A stretch of DNA of 10,752 nucleotides from Chlamydiota bacterium (GTDB lineage: Bacteria > Chlamydiota > Chlamydiia > Chlamydiales > SM23-39): contig JAJFMM010000151.1 in the NCBI GenBank assembly GCA_021772165.1, positions 1 to 10,752 on the forward strand, given 5' to 3'. Made by a program: the position numbers and the translations under genes. The first letter of the stretch is position 1; each line of letters starts with the position of its first letter. The notes under the pieces are model-generated. The model searched no databases. It saw only the letters and a list, made by a program, of their open reading frames with translations, and was not told the DNA's origin. Positions 1 to 7,692 of this stretch are shown here, one piece after another.

Positions 1-2
1 TC

Positions 3-1760
3 GTTGATCAACACTCCGGCACCGATGCGAGCTTTCGCACGGTAGCTAGCGTCATTGCACACGAATATTTTCATAACTGGTCAGGGAACCGAGTCACCGT
101 CCGCAACTGGTTCGAGCTGGCTTTGAAAGAAGGATTTACAGATTTTCGTGCGATGCTCTTTGCCGAATGGGCTTTTGGAGCCGCTTTTATCCGCCCCAAA
201 GATGTGAGGGCTCTCAGAGAAGGGCAGTTTCCGGAAGAGACGTCCGCAAGAGGTCATCCTATCATGGTCGATTCGTATGTCTCCGTCCATTCTATCTATG
301 ACGCTACAACTTACACCAAAGGACGAGAAGTCTTCAGAACGTTGCAAACGTATCTGGACAGAGTCGTGCCGGAGGGGTTCCGAAAAGCGCAAAATCTCTA
401 CTTCGAGCGCTATGATGGCCAAGCTGTAACTTTCCGCGAACTGCTAGAGGCGGCTAACGAAATTCTTGTTAAACATGATACGGGAACGAATCTCTCTCAA
501 TTTGAACGCTGGTTCGATCAGCAAGGAACGCCATGCGTTACCGTGACAAGAGAGGGTAGCAAACTCAAAGTTACGCAGTCGTGTCCTCATCCTAAAACCG
601 GGGAGGAGCAAAAGCCCTTTCTCATTCCATTTAGCTATGAGTTCTTAAGAAAAGATGGGAGCACAGCTCTGGCAAGACAGGACTGTATCCTCACAGAAAG
701 AGAGCAGTACTTCGATGTAGATCTCGAAGCTACCGCCATCCCACTGTTTCTACACAATTACAGCGCACCGGTGATCCTCAAGTACGATTACTCTCTAGAA
801 GAGCTCGCCTGTCTGATGAAATATGCCACAGATCCCTTCATTCAATGGGAAGCTGGGCAGAACTACTCACTGCTCGCGCTCTCAGAGGCTCTGAGCAGAT
901 CTGAAAAGCGTATGCGCCCCAATCTCAAAAATCTGTTCTCGCACTATGCAGAAGCGCTCCAGAATGAGCAGCTCGAGCCGCTCGCAAAAGCGCATCTCTT
1001 GCAGCTTCCCTCTCTTCGAGCGATGGCTCAAAAATACAACTGTTACGATTTCAAAAAGCTAAAAAGCATTAGGCAGTTGTTCTCCAAAGAACTTGCAAAA
1101 AGCTGTAAACCCTATCTCCAAAACCTTCTAGAGCAATATCCAGAACCAAAGCACTACGAACCTACTTCTGAGCAGATGCAGATCAGAGAGCTACGTAATG
1201 CCTGCTGGAATCTCTTAACTCAAATTGATAAAGCTCAGTTGAGGCGCGCAGCCAATGAGTATCTCTCAGCGGATAATTTCGATACCTCTCTTTCTCTGTT
1301 TAGGATGCTGGTCAATCGACGTAGCTCTTTTAAAAAAGAGGTTATTGCCAATTTTTATCAGAAATGGAAAGAGGATAAGCTGGTGTTCAACAGCTGGTTG
1401 TCAGCACAAGCCTCTACCAACAATTGCACCGTCAAGGACTTGAAAAAACTCATGCGAGTAGAGGGCTATGATGCCAAAAATCCGAACCATATTCGCTCTG
1501 TGCTCTGTGTGTTTGCTAGAAACCTTGGCCAATACCACGATCCGTCCGGAGCGGGTTATGCATTTTTAGTGGATCAGATTCTTGAGATTGGAAAATTCAA
1601 CCCGATCGTGGCGCATAATAATTTAGCGGTCAGTGCATTCGGCGATTACAAAAATCTTCCTGAAAAACAGAAAGCGCTGATGAAGAGGGAAATGCTTCGT
1701 CTGCAGAGCGCCGACTCACTACCGGAAACACGCGATCTAATCCGAAAAATGCTCGAATAG
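3..1760 (+). CDS. pepN: M1-family aminopeptidase N (PepN type), 5'-truncated by window edge
   Basis: This is a zinc metallopeptidase that removes N-terminal residues from peptides, normally in the cytoplasm during late protein breakdown. The frame is open from base 3, so the true start lies outside the window; 585 residues are visible. The HEYFHNW zinc motif begins at base 60. The third ligand, Glu, lies 18 residues after the second His (codon at 129), giving the complete HExxH-x18-E signature. A Tyr in the TYTKG context, 84 residues after the first His, matches the catalytic Tyr381 spacing of E. coli PepN. The GAMEN motif would lie upstream and cannot be seen. The rest fits the Ig-like DUF3458 domain and the helical C-terminal domain. 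About 565 residues follow the first His, against about 573 in the 870-residue E. coli protein, so the 3' end is intact. The gene converges on the minus-strand block and has no visible operon partner. Family assignment is secure; the substrate range is not visible. Confidence 0.95.
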   Translation, partial: VDQHSGTDASFRTVASVIAHEYFHNWSGNRVTVRNWFELALKEGFTDFRAMLFAEWAFGAAFIRPKDVRALREGQFPEETSARGHPIMVDSYVSVHSIYDATTYTKGREVFRTLQTYLDRVVPEGFRKAQNLYFERYDGQAVTFRELLEAANEILVKHDTGTNLSQFERWFDQQGTPCVTVTREGSKLKVTQSCPHPKTGEEQKPFLIPFSYEFLRKDGSTALARQDCILTEREQYFDVDLEATAIPLFLHNYSAPVILKYDYSLEELACLMKYATDPFIQWEAGQNYSLLALSEALSRSEKRMRPNLKNLFSHYAEALQNEQLEPLAKAHLLQLPSLRAMAQKYNCYDFKKLKSIRQLFSKELAKSCKPYLQNLLEQYPEPKHYEPTSEQMQIRELRNACWNLLTQIDKAQLRRAANEYLSADNFDTSLSLFRMLVNRRSSFKKEVIANFYQKWKEDKLVFNSWLSAQASTNNCTVKDLKKLMRVEGYDAKNPNHIRSVLCVFARNLGQYHDPSGAGYAFLVDQILEIGKFNPIVAHNNLAVSAFGDYKNLPEKQKALMKREMLRLQSADSLPETRDLIRKMLE

Positions 1761-1763
1761 AGC

Positions 1764-2165
1764 TTAGCGGATAGTGTGGTACTTGTCTGACCAGGCGGGA
1801 TCGAATTTATACGTTTTACCTTCGATCTCGATGGTTCTATAGACCCAGTCTTCATCGTTTTCTCGAAGAAGGCGGTCACATCCCATGAGATATCCTTTGA
1901 CGAAACCATAACGCTGCACGGCCAATTGCATGTAGCGTGACGATGTGGGGCGGAAATTACTCCGAGAACCACTGGTGGGCGAGATCACATTTTGATGGAA
2001 GCGGATGACCGAGTCAGCTATGCGCGCTACGATACCCGGAGTAGCCGAGGCTATTTGTTCTGTCGGTGGCGTTTTGAGGTCAGAATCGCGTCCCCAAGGT
2101 TCGACGTAAGGATCGCTGCGGGCAAAGAGAAAGAGAGGACAGAGTAGTAGAAGTTTAAAAAGCAT
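1764..2165 (-). CDS. yidD: Small exported YidD-family protein lacking the conserved cysteines
   Basis: This 133-residue protein has a hydrophobic N-terminus (residues 2-15, basic Lys4) that looks like a signal peptide or anchor, then a polar linker. Residues 52-101 align with YidD (DUF37), a small membrane-associated protein that helps YidC/Sec insert membrane proteins. The E. coli pattern IRVYQRLISP is matched by IRFHQNVISP, the RFTPTCSSY block by NFRPTSSRY, and GVIKGSWLTVKRVLK by GFVKGYLMGCDRLLR. Both cysteines of the first block are serine here (Ser69, Ser75), and the third, from the KCHP block, is absent. The usual HPGGxDPVP tail is replaced by an unrelated acidic and aromatic end containing FDPAW. 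The ATG overlaps the upstream gene's end by 11 bases and no Shine-Dalgarno is evident, so translation is probably coupled. The hydrophobic N-terminus is unlike ordinary YidD, which has an amphipathic helix there. The family call comes from recalled motifs and is fairly firm; retained function is uncertain. Confidence 0.72.
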   Translation of the reverse strand: MLFKLLLLCPLFLFARSDPYVEPWGRDSDLKTPPTEQIASATPGIVARIADSVIRFHQNVISPTSGSRSNFRPTSSRYMQLAVQRYGFVKGYLMGCDRLLRENDEDWVYRTIEIEGKTYKFDPAWSDKYHTIR

Positions 2166-3099
2166 GTTGCAGCATCAATACAGGGAATAAACTACGCTCA
2201 TTGAGCACTCTTCCGGCGCTACACTCGTAGAGCCTTTCGTTGTAATACCTCGCCTCTTCACCAGCGCCGTAGATCCCTCCAAAGTACCAGCCAGCCTCAA
2301 AGCCTGTGGTGATGATCCCTGCAGCTACATGGCCGCGATAGAAGAACTGATAGGCAGCAGCGATAAAGAGACCGTTGAGGAGAAAGGCTGTCGCTGCAGA
2401 TTTTTTCTGGCCAATGTAGAGATAGCCGGCTCCCGGCAAGATCGCGTTGAGCATCTGCGCTCTTCCCACTGATTTGCTCTCCTGGTCATAGCAGGTGAGC
2501 ATCGGATCTAAATAGGAAGGATGCTGTAGATCTTCATTGATGGCGCAGATCGAATCGAGCTCTCCATGACGCAATGCTCTCGAAACTTTGAGCTCTTCTG
2601 AGGTTGAAGGATAGGTTGAATCGATCATCTCGCACATTCTCTCTTCTTTCTCTGGGCAATCCGTCTCTCGATAGCACTCGTAGAGAATGAGAAGAAGGTC
2701 ATGGTAGGCAGGAAAGGATTTGTCCGCTGTGGCGAGATCGCTTTTTTCAAAGCTTTCGATCGTCTCATCGTAGCGATTGGCGAGGTAGTAGCAGAGAAGT
2801 ACGTCATACTGGATTTCTAACTTCCTCATCTTCTCTTCCTTTGGAATGAGGATCTCTGCTCTTTTATAGGTCGATACAGCACGGTAGAGGTCGAGGTCCT
2901 GCGCAAAGGCAAGGCCGATGAGCATCTCTCTTCCCCAATCGGTCGCGCGCTCCTCATCCGATAGATTGGCAAAGGCAGATTGCAGGCGAGAAAAGTGGCG
3001 GTCTTGGATCTGGTAGCTTACGCGCGGCTCAATCCGATCAGATACTCGGCAGCATCCAAAGCAGATCGTAAGCAGTAAGAGCGAAAGGGTTCTATTCAT
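2155..3099 (-). CDS. Putative TPR-like lipoprotein with C-terminal membrane segments
   Basis: This 314-residue protein is not one I can name. Residues 4-15 form a short hydrophobic signal sequence ending in CFG-Cys16, a loose lipobox, so it may be a lipoprotein. Residues 58-160 read as helical TPR-like repeats, for example GLAFAQDLDLYRAVSTYKRA at 62-81 and a second unit around 97-119. Residues 212-280 carry two to three hydrophobic, Gly/Ala/Tyr-rich segments that start with LNAILPGAGYLYIGQ. That 'PGaGyxYxGQ' opening is typical of small membrane domains of the TM2/DUF5683 kind. The ATG overlaps the sctC stop by 8 bases (ATGAATAG) and there is no Shine-Dalgarno, so it is probably translated by reinitiation from sctC. 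It in turn overlaps the YidD-like gene. Its position right after a secretin, plus a lipid anchor and TPRs, makes a pilotin or secretin-assembly role possible, but that is inference. A housekeeping partner of the YidD-like protein is the alternative. Confidence 0.8.
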   Translation of the reverse strand: MNRTLSLLLLTICFGCCRVSDRIEPRVSYQIQDRHFSRLQSAFANLSDEERATDWGREMLIGLAFAQDLDLYRAVSTYKRAEILIPKEEKMRKLEIQYDVLLCYYLANRYDETIESFEKSDLATADKSFPAYHDLLLILYECYRETDCPEKEERMCEMIDSTYPSTSEELKVSRALRHGELDSICAINEDLQHPSYLDPMLTCYDQESKSVGRAQMLNAILPGAGYLYIGQKKSAATAFLLNGLFIAAAYQFFYRGHVAAGIITTGFEAGWYFGGIYGAGEEARYYNERLYECSAGRVLNERSLFPVLMLQHAF

Positions 3100-6000
3100 C
3101 GTCTGGCGATTTGATGTATTCCATCGCCTCGTCGAAGTTATTTTCGAGGAATGGTGTGCCGGCTTGGTCGTGGAAGAAATCTTCTTGTTCGGCAGTGAGC
3201 GTTTTCATCTCTTCAAGAGAATTGACGATCGTCGGTCGCATAAAGATCACGAGGCTATTTAAGGACTCAGTCTGGTTGTTTTGCGTAAAGGCTGCACCCA
3301 CAAGAGGAAGGCCGCCTAGGCAGGGGATTCCAGCTGTTTGCTTGGTATTACTGTTGTTGACCATGCCGCTGAGAATCAAGAAGTGCTTGTCGGGGATGTG
3401 CACGGTGGTCTGCATCGAGGCGCGGTTGGTGGTGATACCTGTCGCTTGTCCCGCTTGGAAGTTGAAGGTCGCTCCCGATCCAGCAGCAGAAGATTCACTG
3501 GTGCTGTCAATGTTGATTTCCATCGTGATGATATCGGAGTTGCCCAATACAGGTGTGACCGTGAGGTTGAAGCCGATGTCGCGGTATTCAAGGTTGGAAG
3601 TAGTGACCGTGTTTGCCGCTTGGTTGGAAATGAAGGATCCGGCGAACGGTATGTTCTGTCCAACGAAGATCGAGGACGTTTTACTGTCCTGTGTGATGAT
3701 TTTCGGTGTCAATACGACCGTTGTTTCATCATCGGTCTGAATGGCGGTCAAGAGAGATCCTAGAGAGAGGAACGAGTTGCCTTGGTGCATGATGATGTCG
3801 CCAATGACTCCCAAATCAAAGCCGGAGTTGAAAGGAATGTCTTTCGGTACAGGTTTTGTGGTCGCTGTAATATCTTGGAGATTCGAGGAGAAAGAACCTG
3901 TCGATACGGTATCTGTTGGCTGCAGGTTATTAAAGCTACCTGAGAATCTGTCTTTGAATTTGAGTTTACCGCCCCACTCCAGGCCAAAATCGACGGCGTT
4001 GGTCAGTGAGGTTTGCAGAACGAGGATCTCGATGAAGACCTGCTTGAGCGGGATGTCGAGATTTTTAATCAGCTCGCGCAGTCGGGTCAGCGTCTCTTGA
4101 TCACCGGAACAGAGTAGTGAGTTGGTGACCTCCAACCACTGGAGCGAGTTGATCGAGGTGAGCAGGTTCTGGTTGACCGGCGCATTCGAGATCAGCAGGT
4201 CTTTTGCGATTTGACGAAGAGCCCCTTGGATCTCGTCTCCCTTGTGGAACTGCAACTTGTAGACGAGGAAGCTTGTGTTGTCGATCGCCTGGATTGATTG
4301 ATCGGCGTTTGGTGCTCCAGCCGGTAGGTTGCCGGGGATATCGAACTCTTTGAGTAGCTCTTTGACGCGAGCGAGTGATTTCGTATCGCCTGTAAAGACC
4401 AGAGACTGCGTATTGGGTACATACTTCATCGTTTGGATCGAATGGAAGAGACCTGGGTCGTTCAGTCCGCTCGTTTTCAGGTTTTCAGAAAACTCGTTCA
4501 GTGTCCTTTCCAGCTCAGGTCCCGAGAGAGACTGTGGGCGGTAGATGAAGAAATCGGCGGGTCCTGTTGGATGAGGAGTTGTTTTGGGAGCGAGGCCTGT
4601 TACATCGAACTTTTCGACGAGCGTGTGTACCTTGGCAAGAGCCTCTTCTGTTCCTGTAAACATCAGGGAGTTCGTTTCTTTCACGTACTTCATGCTACTC
4701 AGAGCTGAGACGAACTCTTTATCAGAGGCGCCCGATTTTTTCAGATCACTTGTAATCGCTTTGAGCGCTGTTGTGATCTGATTGGGGCTCGCATGGTTGA
4801 GCTTATAGAGTAGGAACGTCGATTTGCCAACGTGCTGGATGGGAGCGAGCTTGTGTGGTGGCACATCAATATCTTTTAAGAGTGCCTGGATCTTTTTGAT
4901 CGCTTCAGGATTGCCTGTGAAGATCAGAGAATTGGTCGTATCGACATATTTCATCGAATCGATGGTTGAAAGGAGATTCGGGTCTGCCAGAGAAGATTTT
5001 TTCAGATTGGCGGCGATGTCTTTCAGTGATTTTTCAATAGCGGGAGCTGTCGCATGTTGCGGTTTGTACAGGAAGAAATTACCCGGACCGGAGGGGCCTT
5101 TGTGCGGAACATCATATTGTGAGATGAGCTCTTCTGCTTCTTTAACAGATTCGGCATCTCCTGTGAGTAGGATCGAATTGGTCTCTTTAACGTAGCGCGC
5201 ATTTTGCAGCACTTTGACCAGAGGGGCATCCTTCATTCCCGTCGATTGCATATTTTTGATGAGGTTTTCAATGTCCTCTTCAATCAGATCTCCCGTGGTG
5301 TTCTTCACCTTGTAGATGACGTAACCCGGTTTTTGCGGACCTTTTACCTCAGTGGTATCAAAGGCCGTAAGCATCTCTTGGATTCTAGTTAGAGCGGCTT
5401 CTTGACCAGAGAACATAAAAGAGTGCGATTGAGGAATCCATTTTCTCGAACGTAGAGCGGCAATCAGCGTTGGATCGCCATCTTTTTTGCTAAGATTCTC
5501 AGTCACTTCATTGAGGTAGTGCTCTGTTCTTTCCTCAGACGCGTTTTTCAGCGGATAGAGGAAAAAGCTATGTTCCTTGGCAGACGAGGTCTCTTCTGTA
5601 TCGAAGTTTTGGAGCAGCTCACGGATGCGATCGAGGCTGGAAGGGGATCCATGAAAGATGAATGAGTGAGAAGGTTCAATCCACTTCATCGAACGAATCG
5701 CATCAATCAGAGGGCCATCAACATTACGATTGAGATGATCGGCAACCTGCTTGAGATAGGCGGATGTGCGATCGCGAGAGGCGAAATGTGGTTTGTAGAG
5801 TATGAAGTTTTTACCTTCTCTCCCTGTAGAAGTAGAGTCCACAGAGGCCAAGAGTTCATCTACGCGCTTAAGAGATGCCGGATCTCCAGTGAAAACAATC
5901 GAATTGGTACTTTTGATCCATTTCATGCTGTTGAGAGCACGCAGCAGAGCGGGATCTTTCAGATCGGATGATTGTAGGTTATCTTTGAGATCTTTCATTG

Positions 6001-7633
6001 CAGTGACAATTTGATCGCCGCGCAAAAATTTTGGCTTGTAGATCAGAAATTGGCTGCTATTAGGACCGCTGCCACCACCTGTGTCGAATTGTACGGCGAG
6101 CAGCTGTACTTTTTGCAGGGTCTCATTAGGGCCTGTAAAGAGCAGAGAGTTCGTCTGCTTGATGTATTTCATGTTGTCGATCGTGTGTACAACAGCTTCG
6201 TCCACTTTCGACTTTGAGAGATTGGATGCAAATGTTTTTAGAGCTTCTTGGAGTTCATCCGGTTCTGCTACCTGGATTTTGTACACAGCAAAATTGGCTT
6301 TGGTGGCCGGTGTTGAGAGTGTCCCTGTGTGAGTGTCTGCATTCGAAATCAATTCTCTAATTCTAGGAAAGGAGTTGGACTCTCCAGAGAAGATTATCGT
6401 GTTAGAGGAAGGATTGACTTTTGCGCTGCGTAGTTCATTGATGAAGCCTTCGTCGGCTCCACCTGTTTTGGCGAGATTGTCCGCCATCTCTAAGATCGAT
6501 TTTTGAAGCTCGGTGGCTGTGCGGTTCTCAGGCTTGTAGACGAAAAAAGAGATGCCTTCCTTTGCCCCCACGACGTCAAGAGTTGTAATGAACTCTCTCA
6601 ACTTGGCATTGACAGTAGGATTTCCCACAAAGATCAGTGAATTGGTATCCGCAACCCACTTAGCGCTTTCTATCGTTGCCATCAGAACGGTTTCGGTTTT
6701 TTGCTCTCCTTGGAGGCTAGAAGCAATCGCTTTGAGGTCTGTCAGAATATCCGGACCCTGACGGTGAGTGAGTTTAACCACCATCACATCAGAGCGCTTT
6801 TGTAATTCTGCCAAAACCTCTTTTTTCGGGGGCGTATCCAGGCTCCTCAAGACGGTGATTGCTTTATCATTGAGCTCAGGCGTCGATACGATGAAGATGG
6901 CATTTGCAAGCGATTGCGGCACCATGATGAAGGGATTGCCTTGGGCAATCGGATTCATGATCTGGCTGGCCAGATCGATCAGGTATTCCGGCTTATTGTA
7001 TTCGGATTCGTAGCCGCGGATCTCGAGTACAGAGTGTGGCGCATCGAGATTTTCGATGAGGGCAGCGGCTTTTTCCACACTAGCTGTAACGTCGGTTAAG
7101 ATCAGTTGACGAGTCTCTTCTGAAATTTCGATGAGCGCTTCGTCGGAGATCATTGGACGGAGGATCGATGAAACGGATTCAGGATTCGCATTTTTCAGAC
7201 GGAAAACTCGCGTTACAATAGGAGCTCCGGATGTATTGGTGCCATCTTCCAAAACAAGCGATGCCATTTGGCGAACGGATGGGTTTTTGTGGATGACAAG
7301 ACTGTTTCCTTGTTCGAGAAGCGTCAGTCCGTGGATGCGGAGGAGTTGCAGAAGAGTTGCCATGACATTTTCTGCTGTAATCGGTGCATCGGAGACGACG
7401 GTGACTGTGTATTGCAGCTCTGCTTCATCGAAAATAAAATTTACGTTGCAGATCTTGCTGGCGAATTTGACATATTCAACGAGTGAGACAGTGTTGTAGT
7501 TGATTGTATAGCTGTCTTCTTTCGGAGTGGGTGTGTCTGTTTCCTTCTTTTCTCCCATCAGAGAGAAAGGTAAGAAGACAAGCACTCCTCCGAGTGTTGC
7601 GCGAACGAGGATCTGCCTTAGATTATGAATCAT
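3092..7633 (-). CDS. sctC: Type III secretion outer-membrane secretin SctC (CdsC), with 11 extra repeat domains
   Basis: SctC forms the outer-membrane ring through which the needle passes. The 1513-residue protein starts with a signal peptide (about 1-27, basic then hydrophobic). An N0-like domain follows (41-117), then two ring-building domains (141-199 and 202-268). Residues 282-1194 hold eleven related domains of about 73 residues. The secretin domain proper occupies about 1198-1470, with VFIEILVLQTSL, VVLTPKIITQDSKTS, VGQNIPF, the beta-rich DIGFNLTVTPVL, and the closing GIPCLGGLPLVGAAF. An acidic tail (1471-1513) could be a pilotin-binding S domain. Typical SctC proteins are about 500-700 residues, and I recall Chlamydia CdsC as roughly 900, so this copy is very large. 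The ATG start gives a proper signal peptide, but I see no Shine-Dalgarno before it. It lies 59 bp after the kinase gene and overlaps the next gene by 8 bases. The secretin call is secure; domain edges are approximate. Confidence 0.96.
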   Translation of the reverse strand: MIHNLRQILVRATLGGVLVFLPFSLMGEKKETDTPTPKEDSYTINYNTVSLVEYVKFASKICNVNFIFDEAELQYTVTVVSDAPITAENVMATLLQLLRIHGLTLLEQGNSLVIHKNPSVRQMASLVLEDGTNTSGAPIVTRVFRLKNANPESVSSILRPMISDEALIEISEETRQLILTDVTASVEKAAALIENLDAPHSVLEIRGYESEYNKPEYLIDLASQIMNPIAQGNPFIMVPQSLANAIFIVSTPELNDKAITVLRSLDTPPKKEVLAELQKRSDVMVVKLTHRQGPDILTDLKAIASSLQGEQKTETVLMATIESAKWVADTNSLIFVGNPTVNAKLREFITTLDVVGAKEGISFFVYKPENRTATELQKSILEMADNLAKTGGADEGFINELRSAKVNPSSNTIIFSGESNSFPRIRELISNADTHTGTLSTPATKANFAVYKIQVAEPDELQEALKTFASNLSKSKVDEAVVHTIDNMKYIKQTNSLLFTGPNETLQKVQLLAVQFDTGGGSGPNSSQFLIYKPKFLRGDQIVTAMKDLKDNLQSSDLKDPALLRALNSMKWIKSTNSIVFTGDPASLKRVDELLASVDSTSTGREGKNFILYKPHFASRDRTSAYLKQVADHLNRNVDGPLIDAIRSMKWIEPSHSFIFHGSPSSLDRIRELLQNFDTEETSSAKEHSFFLYPLKNASEERTEHYLNEVTENLSKKDGDPTLIAALRSRKWIPQSHSFMFSGQEAALTRIQEMLTAFDTTEVKGPQKPGYVIYKVKNTTGDLIEEDIENLIKNMQSTGMKDAPLVKVLQNARYVKETNSILLTGDAESVKEAEELISQYDVPHKGPSGPGNFFLYKPQHATAPAIEKSLKDIAANLKKSSLADPNLLSTIDSMKYVDTTNSLIFTGNPEAIKKIQALLKDIDVPPHKLAPIQHVGKSTFLLYKLNHASPNQITTALKAITSDLKKSGASDKEFVSALSSMKYVKETNSLMFTGTEEALAKVHTLVEKFDVTGLAPKTTPHPTGPADFFIYRPQSLSGPELERTLNEFSENLKTSGLNDPGLFHSIQTMKYVPNTQSLVFTGDTKSLARVKELLKEFDIPGNLPAGAPNADQSIQAIDNTSFLVYKLQFHKGDEIQGALRQIAKDLLISNAPVNQNLLTSINSLQWLEVTNSLLCSGDQETLTRLRELIKNLDIPLKQVFIEILVLQTSLTNAVDFGLEWGGKLKFKDRFSGSFNNLQPTDTVSTGSFSSNLQDITATTKPVPKDIPFNSGFDLGVIGDIIMHQGNSFLSLGSLLTAIQTDDETTVVLTPKIITQDSKTSSIFVGQNIPFAGSFISNQAANTVTTSNLEYRDIGFNLTVTPVLGNSDIITMEINIDSTSESSAAGSGATFNFQAGQATGITTNRASMQTTVHIPDKHFLILSGMVNNSNTKQTAGIPCLGGLPLVGAAFTQNNQTESLNSLVIFMRPTIVNSLEEMKTLTAEQEDFFHDQAGTPFLENNFDEAMEYIKSPDDE
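4052..6790 (-). repeat. Eleven tandem protein-level repeats inside sctC
   Basis: Each unit runs about 73 residues. It opens with a beta-strand motif F-x-x-Y-K, has a helix ending in (A)xNLxxS, then a central S-M-K-Y/W-[VI]-x-x-T-N-S-L-x-F-T-G motif, and closes with a helix ending LLxxFD. Approximate residue ranges in SctC are R1 282-354, R2 361-434, R3 446-518, R4 527-600, R5 609-679, R6 689-760, R7 770-842, R8 851-924, R9 938-1011, R10 1027-1099 and R11 1120-1194. Linkers of about 5-20 residues, often Gly/Pro/Ser/Thr-rich, separate them. The alternating strands and helices resemble the secretin N1-type ring-building fold (PF03958-like). R5 and R6 share a variant core, SHSFxFxG. The copies are clearly diverged in DNA, so these are old duplications rather than an unstable array. 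Confidence 0.9.
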
Positions 7634-7640
7634 GCGTATA

Positions 7641-7680
7641 GATTCGTAAATAGTGAAAATTGACCTACTTGAATCGTAAA
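7641..7680 (-). promoter_or_regulatory. Imperfect direct repeat in the spacer upstream of sctC
   Basis: GATTCGTAAA (7641-7650, plus strand) recurs as GAATCGTAAA (7671-7680) with one mismatch in ten. The copies are exactly 30 bp apart, close to three helical turns. The pair lies in the 59-bp spacer between the kinase stop and the sctC start, where it could bind a regulator. No convincing promoter hexamers were found with it. Confidence 0.3.
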
Positions 7681-7692
7681 ATACCGAGCAAA

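Noticed and set aside
1751..1763. GCTC-GAATA-GAGC as a terminator between the converging genes
   Set aside because: The stem is only four base pairs, cannot be extended and is not followed by a T tract on either strand.
3111..3740. A 209-codon open frame on the plus strand opposite the secretin domain of sctC
   Set aside because: It lies wholly antisense to a well-supported gene, its product has no recognisable domain, and its length is explained by the codon use of sctC on the other strand.
4824..6332. A series of 60-120 codon plus-strand frames across the SctC repeats with similar-looking products
   Set aside because: Their mutual similarity is only the reverse reading of the repeat core (the TNSLxFTG region). 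It is a shadow of the repeat array, not a gene family.
7660..7682. TTGACC and TAAAAT as a plus-strand promoter in the kinase-sctC spacer
   Set aside because: The spacer between the hexamers is only 11 bases, and no plus-strand gene follows.
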